A stretch of 64,000 nucleotides of DNA from Macrosoma leucophasiata (taxonomy: Eukaryota > Arthropoda > Insecta > Lepidoptera > Hedylidae), in NCBI GenBank assembly GCA_036365455.1, contig JAWQUS010000002.1, positions 3,782,001 through 3,846,000 of the forward strand, in the 5' to 3' direction. Each line of letters starts with the position of its first letter. Position 1 is the stretch's first letter. The notes beneath the pieces are model-generated. The model was not told the DNA's origin, searched no databases, and saw nothing but the letters and a program-made list of their open reading frames with translations. Of this stretch, positions 11,671-22,200 are shown one piece after another. The position numbers and the translations under genes are program-made.

Positions 11671-11821
11671 GTTTGATTAAATCCAAAAATAGCATCTTTG
11701 GATTTCCTTACTATAACGCATAGCTTTATAAAAGACAGGTATTTAAGAATAAAACTTAAACCGTCTTCAAAAATAAATTCAAAATGAAATAAAAAATCTG
11801 TATAGTATACATAAAAATCTA

Positions 11822-12062
11822 TTGCTGTTCGTTAGTCTCGCTAAAATTCGAGAACGGTATGACCGATTTGGCTCATTTTTGTTTTGAATGATTTTTGGAA
11901 GTACTCGTACACGAAAGGTTTAAAAGGTGAGTTATATGATAATAATTTTAGAAATATCGTAAACGCAACAATTTGTCAAATCTTTGACAAATTATTTAAT
12001 TCTAAAGCGATACAAAGATCATCGGCTAGGATTTTATTCACTATTACTAAGCCTGGGTTGCG
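11822..12062 (+). repeat. Repeat shared with 52985-53217
   Basis: GTTCGTTAGTCTCGCTAAAA opens both copies and they stay alignable through GGTTTAAAAGGT. The family is not recognised. Such sequences are often parts of lepidopteran Helitrons. Confidence 0.5.
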
Positions 12063-12218
12063 CCAAGATATTTGTTAAAGATAAAGTTCACATCCTTCTC
12101 TAACTTAAAGAAATCTGTTAAAGTTAGAGAAGGATGTAAAATGTTACAATAATTTTAAAAAATAATTATATCGTGGTGTAGCCTTGGCTAAATCAACTAA
12201 CAAAATTATCTTACTTTT

Positions 12219-12756
12219 TACTGGTGGTAGAGCTCCAGTGAAGGAGATCGCGGGCGTAGGCACCACCGCATTACCTAATATACTTTTTTTTTTTTTTTTT
12301 ATACGCTTACACTCACAGCCCCACAGTAGGTATGAACCTGTGTCGTGGGTGCCGTTGTACATATACAACACATACACAAACACCCAGACCCGAAACAAAT
12401 ATCTGTAGCCCATACAAATATTTGTCCCGGTGCGGGGATCGAACCCGCGACCCTCCGAATCAAACGGTTATCTCACACCGCTGGACTAACCGGGTCGTCA
12501 AATTCACCTTTGTCTTCGGGACTCGCCGCTAAATGGTAGTGTTCAGCACTATTGTGGTCAGGTGTCCGGTCAGGTGGTAATGTGCCGCCCTGTAATTTCC
12601 GGCACAAAGGCATAACACCTTAGGCCTAAGGAGTGGTAACGCATCTGCATTTTGACCTTGGTCTTCGTGTGGGTGTCAATAGGCTACAGTCATCACTTAA
12701 CATAAATGTGAACTGCATGCTTGTTTGCCACTTACATAATAAAAAAAAAACTTTAA
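12219..12756 (+). repeat. R1 element interrupted by SINE-B
   Basis: The R1 5' part is at 12219-12283 and the rest at about 12526-12756, ending in poly-A. The break falls at CCTAATATAC, the R1 site also entered by 5S-headed SINEs elsewhere in the window. Confidence 0.8.
12284..12500 (-). mobile_element. SINE-B inserted in R1
   Basis: Poly-T at 12284-12300 is the tail in reverse. The tRNA-like head (CCGGTTAGTCCAGCGGTG, box B GGTTCGATCCCCGCACCGGG on the - strand) lies at 12425-12500. Confidence 0.8.
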
Positions 12757-13094
12757 CAAATATCCTGTTGCAACCTTGCCTAAATCAACTTACAAAATTA
12801 TCGTAATAAATTAATCTGCATTTTGACATTTCTACAGATTGCAGTAATCACTTAACATCCATATAAACTGCATGCTTGTCTGCTATCTTTGTTACATTAA
12901 AGAAATGTTTCCGACTTAAAATTAACTTTTAGCAGTATCAGATAACAACATTCAATTTGAATCAATACACAATAATGAAACGCACCAAAAATGTAATAGC
13001 TTAAACGCTTTTATTTAAAGCACTTTAATATTCATTCCGCTTAAATAATTTCATACATTTTAATAGCTGTATTAATATTTACGGCGGTCTATTT

Positions 13095-13165
13095 GATATT
13101 AATGGCTGATATCTTTTATCGGTGTGTTGGATTTATTGCTTTAAACATTGCTACGTGATAGTTAA
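13095..13165. promoter_or_regulatory. GATA-type motifs upstream of gene 2
   Basis: GATATT near 13095, GATATC near 13108, TTATC (GATAA in reverse) at 13116-13120 and GATAG near 13156 lie 60-130 bp before the start codon. Regulatory use is inferred from midgut gene precedent. Confidence 0.3.
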
Positions 13166-13224
13166 AATCATTTTAGTTATATTCTATACCATACAATACA
13201 CGAATCTGATTAAAGACACCAAAA

Positions 13225-16200
13225 ATGTTGTACCAATTAATATTCATGTCTTTTCTATTCATTTCATTGAGTTCAAGTGAGAAATTCCGCTTTGATAATT
13301 ACACTCTGTATAGAATTGAACCGGAAAATGGCGAACATATTAAAATACTGGAAGAGTTACAGAATAACGACAAAAGATTTGATTTCTGGACTGAACCTGA
13401 TGCAAGAAATGGTTTTGTTAATGTATTGTCGAGTCCCGAAGACAAAGGTGAATTTGAAAAGTTATTGAATGATGGAGGAATTAAGTTCGATATTACAATG
13501 TCCAATATCCAAGAGTAAGTACTTTATAGGTTAGGATCCAACTGCAGAATCATTTCGTTCATTCAGATATGCTGCAAACCTAATTTTTACGCATATTTAT
13601 AATCTAGTAAATATAAGTACCTATATAGACTAGATTGCCTATAAAAAAGCAAGTTTTTTTTTGGGAAATATTTTTTTTTTTGTTTTTTTTTAATAAAATG
13701 TCATCCATTTTACGGCAATATGACATGTATAAAGACTGAAAAATCACGCCTGCCGTTGTGCACTTGGCAGCCCCTACATATTTTCTTTCCGCCCCGATAA
13801 CTTTTTACGTCCATAACGTTCATGTATTATTTATATATAAAATTGAAGCATTTTTTCTCATTATTATGATATACGGGCGCCAAATTAAATCGGCCGCAAA
13901 TAAGGAGTTGCTGGCTGTTAAAGATAAAATAATTTTATTAAAAATACTTGCGGCCAAATTTTGATAGGAAACCTGGTGGATACATATTTTCTAGATTATA
14001 GATTATTGTCTAGATTATAATATATATAATATAATAGGTTTGCAGCATATCTGGATGAACAAAATGATTATGCAGTGGGATCCTTACCTATTAGGTCTGG
14101 AATAAATTCTGCTAAGCTTTTGTTGAAGGTTTTGTTTCGTTCTATTAATATAAGAATACCAGTTTTTCCCGCAACTTCGTCCGCGTGTTCTTTTAATCAA
14201 ATAAATACAAATTGTGGCCTGACAAGACTGACCTACCATGACCAAATAGGTCGAGTTCTGTCTGATAGTGGGGCCAAAAGTCTAAGGAATCGGCGTGCAT
14301 ATATGAAGAGAATGATGAAGGTAGACGAGGCACGAGAGGTATGTCAGGACCGGGATATCTGGCGCTCTACACTCTCTCCCTACCCCGTTAGGGACCTGGC
14401 GTGAAGATACATACATACATACATACAAATTGTGGCCCGAATATGTTTTTCCAATGGATAAACTATATTACTGTAAATTTTTATCCAAATCTGCTCTGTA
14501 GCTTTTTTGTGAAATAATAACTAACATCCATCCATCCATCTATCTATCCCTACTCACAAACTTTCACATTTATAATATTAGTAGAATTACTCCAACGTTT
14601 TGTTATATTTAGTTTCCTAAGATTTCTTAAGGTTTTTTAATGTGATTAAAGCGACAAACAATCTTGCAGTCACATTGATGTTAAGTAGTGACTGCAGCCT
14701 ATAGACACTTACATAAAAACCAGAGGTCAAAATTAAGATGTGTTGCCACCCCCGAGACCTTATTTGTTATGTCTCTGAGACAAGTTATTACGGGAGCTAA
14801 GGAGTCAATAACTAGATAAGCAAAGGTACAAAATTTAATTGCATTCAATAGGATATGGCCTCGATATGGCTTATAAATTAAAAATCGCATAATTAACTTC
14901 ATCTGTTTAATTAAGTCAGTCAAAATAATGATGAGCATATTTAAGTGTCAATATTTTCAAACATCGTCGTGTTTCGGAAGTCATTTTATGCTATACCTCT
15001 ATCTTAAATAATAATTAATCAGCAATAAGTCATTATGATGGAACTCATAAATCTTTCACTTAATACCTGATTTGTTAAAACAGGTTTTACAAATATCCCT
15101 TCCATATACCAGCGTTCCAATCAAACCTTACGGCACTTCGTGTATCCCAGTACGTTTTAGAAGTTGATCCACTACCACTAATTAAATTGTAGAGTCAACT
15201 TAGCTTTGAAAAATTTGCATTTTAAATTCATTAAAATTATGTCGTGTTAGCATTTTTTTTAATTATCTACAAAATTCGCACTTAGAAGCCCAATATTGAA
15301 CATTGTTTTAATCGAGATATGGTTTTCTCAAATTCACACCTATCCAACGATACTTTACACAAAAGGGATGAGTGGATGAGTGAAATTAAAAAAATAATGT
15401 CTCCACTTTATGTGTACGGAAGTCAGTCTAATTTTTTTTTCATGATTTTATTACACCTCTGTAAAATTTAAATATATCATATTCATACCAAACTACAGCT
15501 TTCTTGTACTAAAGGTCTCTAAGTTAAGCTGCGGATAAACGGTATTTTTTTTTTTTTTTTATGTAATGAAAGTGGCAAACAAGCGTGCAGTTGACATTGG
15601 TGTTAAGTGATGACTGCAGCCTATAGACACCCACACAATGACCAGAGGTCAAAATGCAAATGCGCTGCCACTCCTGAGGCATTAGGTGTTATGCCTCTGT
15701 GCCGGAAATTACTGAGCCGTACATTACCACCTGACCGAAACACGATAGTGCTGAACACTACCATTTAACGGCAAGTATATTAGGTAATGCGGTGGTGCCT
15801 ACGCCCGCGAGCTCCGTCACTGGAGCTCTACCACCAGTAAAAGTGGTGGTAGATTAGTAAGTATGGCATGACAAAACTAAAAATGTACCTAACCATCACT
15901 TAATTATTCCTTTTTTGAGTTGTAAGTACCTAATAATTCTTTCTCTTGTTTGTCATCTCCAATTTAAACCTTATACATGTAAAATAAGTCCGATGGTGGA
16001 GGCCTGGTACCTGTAGCACAGGGAATCCTAGTTCAGGTATCAGTCTCCACAAATAATTTTAATAGCATTTACCTCATGTTTTTGTAACCTTAATTTTAAG
16101 ATTTTATATGTGGAGAATCAAATAAATAAACATTTCATTTCATTTCATAAGGGTTCCCAAAGGACCCCAAAAAAGTACTCAATAAAAAGGTTTACCTAAA

Positions 16201-19200
16201 AAATCTACAATCAGAGTTCTAAGGATTCAAAATTTTAATGATAATGTTTTATGAGCAAAAATTAAAAAGTAAGTTGAATTTGAATGTCAACCATTTCAGG
16301 GCCATCGACAAAGAGAAGGTTATGAAGTACACAAAAAACGTCGACAGAACTATGCAATGGAATGTATATTATGATTTAGACAGTATCAATGCTTGGCTAG
16401 ATGACTTAGCTGCTACATATCCATCATTAGTTACCATTGTAATTGTTGGTGTTTCTTACGAAGGCCGTGAAATCAAAGGTGTTAAAATATCGCATGGCGC
16501 TGGTAGAAAAGCGATTGTAGTGGAAAGTGCTCTGCATGCTAGAGAATGGATAACTCCGACAACAGTTTGTTATATGATTAATGAGTTGTTAACTAACAAT
16601 GATGCGGACACTCAAGCTGCTGCCAGAGATTTCGATTGGTATATCTTTCCTGTTACAAACCCTGATGGTTACGTTTGGAGTCATGAATCGGTTTGTATTT
16701 TTTTATTTGGGTATTTCGTAAGTTAGTAAGTAAATATTCCATAATATACATCAGTAATAATCTAAATACAAAAAAAAATAAAAACGAAGAGAGAAAGTAC
16801 CACCAGGCAGTCTTATCGCCAAAGGCGATCTCCTCCAGACAACTTGTCGGTGGTAAGAGAAATGTGAAGTTGCAGCGGCAGGGTGTACATCAAAATAAGG
16901 ATATACATTACATTAACTGCCTCGGTAGCCTAGTGGTAGCAGGCCACTACTACTACGCTGAGGTCCTGGGTTCGATTCCCGGGTAGGGGGTTATCAGAGA
17001 TAATGGTGAAAAAGCCTTTATCTCTGGTTCTATTGGGATTTTTCCATTTTCTGGAAATTTCCCAGTACCTCAAAGTTTGGTAATGTGCCCGGAGATGTCA
17101 ACAGGCTCGCCACCTGTTACATGGGCCAAAAACGTAACCGGCGAATCGTGGGTGTTTGCATGTATGCTTGAATGCATGCATTTACCTCTGCCTACCCCTT
17201 CGGGGATTACAGGCGTGAAGTTACGTTTTATCTAATGTTATTGACCTGGTTTTATGCAATATGGATTTACCCCCTTATTCATAAACGTACATTAGATACG
17301 TTTTAGCTATAGAATGCTTTGTCCTTGTCAGTTGCATTGTCAAATGTGCAAGATAGAAAAAGACAAAGGAGAGATTAGCAACACTTTAGCTAAAATACGT
17401 TTATGAATAAGGGTGTTAGTGTAATAATGTTTAATCTGGAGTGTACGAGTATGTCAGGAACATTCAAAATATTAGAGCTCAAGAGCGTAATATCACCGCA
17501 TTCACCAATATTTCGAAAGCGAAATTTTCTTGTTCAGCACTGTCATGTTCTAGTTTTTTTTTAATGTAATGGAAGTGGCAAACAAACATGCGGTTCACAT
17601 TGATGTTAAGTAATGACTGTTTTGCCATTTCTGAGGCCTAATTTGTTATGCCTCTGTGCCGGAAATTACAGGGCCGTACATTACCACCTGACCGGAACAC
17701 GATAGTGCTGAACACTACCATTTAGCGGCAAGTATTAGGTAGGTAATGCGGTGGTGCCTACGCCCGCGAGCACCGTCACTGGAGCTGTACCACCAGCAAA
17801 TGTATTGCTCCGTTATTTTTCTCATGAAAATGTATGGCTCCGTTATTTTTGTCACAAAGATTTTGGATCAGGAGATAGTTCCCTGACTGTACATCCATTA
17901 ACTTTCAGTTCAGAATGTGGCGTAAGAGTCGTCGGCCAGTCGGGTCAGAGTTTGGAGTAGACTTAAACCGAAACTGGAACAGCAATTGGCTAGGTAAGAT
18001 TTATGAACGACTCGCTTCCCGTGACTCTGCTCGCGTCTGTTTGATTTTTGCTAATACCTTTCCCAGATGTGTAATATATGTATACTATAAGTTTATTTTC
18101 TACTACATAATTTCTACAAAATTAATTATTTAATTATACAATACGATTGTGATGCGGAGAAATCGGGCGGGACGTCGAAGTGTCCATTCTATACGTAGTA
18201 TTATTACATATTCTCTGTCAATACGCCATAATCTCTACGTTCGGCATTCGGATTGGGCCATATAAATATTTGTCCCGGTGCGGGATCGAACCCGCGATCG
18301 TTCAAATCAAACGGTGTGAGACGACACACTGCTACAGAAACGGGTGACGACCCGTTGTTCGATTGATTGACTGCACTTGTGGAAGAATTGCTTGCTGCAC
18401 TTGTAGGGTTAGTCACAGTCCGACACCTTAATTATACTAATAGGTATTATTCATTTTCACAGTAATCGGAGCAAGTTCCGACCCATCGCAGAACACCTAC
18501 GCTGGTCCAGGACCGTTTTCTGAGCCAGAGACCAGATCTTTTGCTGATTTCCTACGAAGCGTCAGCGATGATATGGAAATGTATTTGTCTTTCCACTCAT
18601 ATGGTCATTTACTGCTTGTTCCTTTTGGAAACACAACCGAGCCCTTAGCGAATTATTATAATGTGGTTGGTATTTATACCTTTTGGTTTTTACGTACGTA
18701 ACTTCACGCCTGTAATCCCCGAAGAGGGAAGGCAGAGATAAGTGCATGCATTCAATTATACATACAAACACCCACGATGCGCCGGTTCACGTTTTGGGCC
18801 ATATAACAGGTGGCGAGCCTATTGACATCTCCGGGTACATTACCAAACTTCGAGGTACTGGGCAACTTCCAGAAAATTGAAAAATCCCAATAGAACCAGA
18901 GATAAAGGATTTTACACCGTTATCTCTATCACCGACCCGGGAATCGAACCCAGGACCCCAGCGTAGTAGTAACGGCCTGCTACCACTAGGCTACTGAGAC
19001 AGTTAAAGACTTATTCCGGGACGGGGAATAGGTACCTAACTAGTGCTCATCACTTGCCGGCACGCAAGCAACTAGATAGTGAAAACGAGAATTCAATAAA
19101 TTTATTTATATGCGGTGTAAAGAACTCGAACAATTGTAAGAGTTTTTGTGAATTAGGCCATATTATGTTAAACATTAGTAATCAGTTAATATTTTACTAG

Positions 19201-22200
19201 TGGTAGAGCTCCAGTGACGGAGCTCGCGGGCATAGGCACCACCGCATTACCTTATATACTTGCCGTTAAATGGTAGTGTTCAGCACTATCGTGTTCCGGT
19301 TAGGTGGTAATGTATGTCCCTGTAATTGCCGGCACAGAGCCATAACACCTTAGACCTCAGGAGTGGTAACGCATCCGCATTTTGACCTTGGTCTTTGTGT
19401 GGTTCTCTATAGGCTGCAGTCATCACATAACATCAATGTAAACTTCATGCTTGTTTGCCACTTCCATTACATAAAAAAAAACACCCTAGTGACGCCCAAT
19501 TTAATTCGGACCCAGATTAGTCTCGGGTTCACCAAACCATAATCTTTCACTCTAGTGACTAAACGAGAGGACAGAAGGACGCCCACTCCCGCGCTGGCAT
19601 GATCGCTCTGTTGCACACCTGCCCACAGAGCCATCGCGCCACCCGGGAGATCTTCGACCTCGCAGCCCTTTCGTTTAGTCTCTGTTACACACAAAACATC
19701 CAGGCGTCTCACACTCATTACGTTCGTCAACTCATTCATCTTCTCACAAATTCCACCTCTCACATTCCACGTGCCTATCTGGCACTCCCCAGTCTTCGAT
19801 CCGCCGTATCAGGCCCGGCGTGACAGGTGGCGGTCCCCATCGCCGCTTTGGCCGCTTTTCGTACCGACGGGGACGGATCGGTACGCGTCGCCTCGGGGGG
19901 ACGCCCTAACCCGCACTGCGGTACGCCTTCGTGCCAGAATTGCAGCCCCAAAGAACTGGCAGGGATCGCGACGTGCACGCTTCTGGCATGACCCCCTATA
20001 ATGTAACTGTAATGTAGCTTCCATAATGTACATCAGTAATATTAGTTATACAAAAAAAAAAAAAAAAACGAAGAGACAACTTGTCGGTGGTAAGAGAAAT
20101 GTGAAGTTGCAGCGGTAGGGTGTACATCAAAATAAGGATTTACATTGTAATTCGTAATTTTTTATCTAATGTTATTTACCTGGTTTTATGCAATATGCAT
20201 TTACCCCCTTATTCATAAACGTACATTAGATACGTTTTAGCTATAGAATGCTTTGTCCTTGTCAGTTGCATTGTCAAATGTGCAAGATAGAAAAAGACAA
20301 AGGAGAGATTAGCAACACTTTAGCTAAAATACGTTTATGAATAAGGGGGTTAGCTTAGGCCTCAGGAGTGGTAACGGTTAGGAGTGGTTCTCTATAGGCT
20401 GCAGTCATCACTTAACATCAATGTGAACTTCATGCTTGTTTGCCACTTCCATTACATAAAAAAAAAACAAATATAACTTGATTTCCTAAAACATAACCAA
20501 AGAATATTGTAAAAATATATATGTAACCATTTCTTTATACACTTTGGGGAAAATATGGCCGAAAAAAATCAATGTAAATAAAAAAAATTAAGTAACAACA
20601 AATCAAAGTATACTAAAAGTGTCATTAGAATTAAAATAAATATCAATACTTAATTATTATAACTTCACTTAAGATCAAGCACAGCATTACGTGTTTCATG
20701 AGAAATCAAACTTATTTCAGGTAAATATTGGACGACGAGCAATGGGGGCTCTTTCAGTGAGGCATGGAACTCAGTACGTTACGGGGAACATCGCTGAAGC
20801 TATATGTAAGTAGTAAGTGAGCGCAGTTTACCCCTGAAATAATTTGCCGTAAGATCTTCAAACCAGATTGCCTGATTAATTAAAATTGTATTGCTGTCGG
20901 ATATCATAAATTGATGCTGTTGCCTTCTTTATGAATTGGGCTCTAATTTCCCTCCAAATAGAGCTGTGACAGAGATCAACAAGAACAAAAACTTAGTAGG
21001 TATTTATTTTAAACTGGCATCGATCAAGAAATTATGTAAAATCTTTCTTGAAAATACTTTTCTTAAATTTAAAATCAGCTGTTGTAGAAATTAAACTTGC
21101 GGATTTTCTCGCGTATACAACACTCCCAAACTTCTTACACCCGACGTTTCGGTCGCTTTCCAGCTACCGAATATTTCTCGATAGATGGCGCCACTAGTAG
21201 TTTACATCACACTAGTGTTGTGTTCCGTCTCAGCTATATTAGACCAGGCTGAAAATCGCCACATTAGTCTGCCCGTGACCACGGTAGCTAGAAAACAACT
21301 AAAACGTCGGGTGTATGAAGTTTGGGAGCGTTGTATGCGCGCGAAAATCCGCAAGTTCAATTTCTACAATGTATGAAGCTCGCGAAAACCTACGAAAACG
21401 TTTAAATCAGCTTTTTGTCTGATCGCTCACTAGCGCCGTGTAAGTGTAGAGATGGTAAAAAAAAACTGGTTGCCTGTAAAGTCGGTTTTACGGGCGAAGA
21501 TTTTACGTGACAACGTCTTTTTCTCGGTAGAAAGGCATTCGCCGGTCCGGCAGGCCTCTCTCTCGTTCGGTGACTCATCGTTACGTTACCGGGCGTTACA
21601 CTTTTTCATGAGTGACTCCGAGCCGCAACCTAATTTAAGACGTTGTCACGTCAAAATGCAAACACTCCCGAGGTCTATGTGCATTTTTGAGTCGAACGAG
21701 TTCGAATCAAACGTCTCACACTGCTGGACTACCCGAGCCTATATTATCCACAATATGTATTCTCAGCAAATTAATAGCTTCATCTTGACCACGTCGTAGA
21801 TCATTTATAATAGTACAACCATTAACTAGTCGATGTTGCCATTAATTCAGTGTAGTACAAATGAATAGTTGTAATTACTATGTTATCAACACTATCGATG
21901 CTCGTAATCCTAGCATGTTCAGAATTCGATTCGCTTCGTATAATATAAAAATACGAAAAAAAAAACACGTTTATTGTATGGATACTCCCCTGAATATTTC
22001 CATTTTTGTATAGGTCGCGCCACGTAAAAAGAGCGCTGGAAGAAAGTAGAAGGGATGTGTTCGCGCATCGGTACACTCGCGCACGAAAGTACTAGCCCTA
22101 TTGGTTTATTTTTGATCTAGCTTTCGATTGCGGTTTCGTGTATTGGTAGGCAGATTGAAAACTATATTACATAGAATAACATAAAATGAAATAAAAACAC

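Larger units (their letters stand above)
16739..17417 (+). repeat. Composite repeat, copy A (also at 20021-20355)
   Basis: Shares ACAACTTGTCGGTGGTAAGA and a downstream MITE with copy B. Copy A contains an inserted SINE-A and a 46-bp segment missing from copy B. In gene 2 intron 2, immediately after exon 2. Confidence 0.7.

Noticed and set aside
16800..20355. CRISPR-like repetition
   Set aside because: The repeated units are long, dispersed and irregularly spaced, and contain transposon ends; the genome is eukaryotic.
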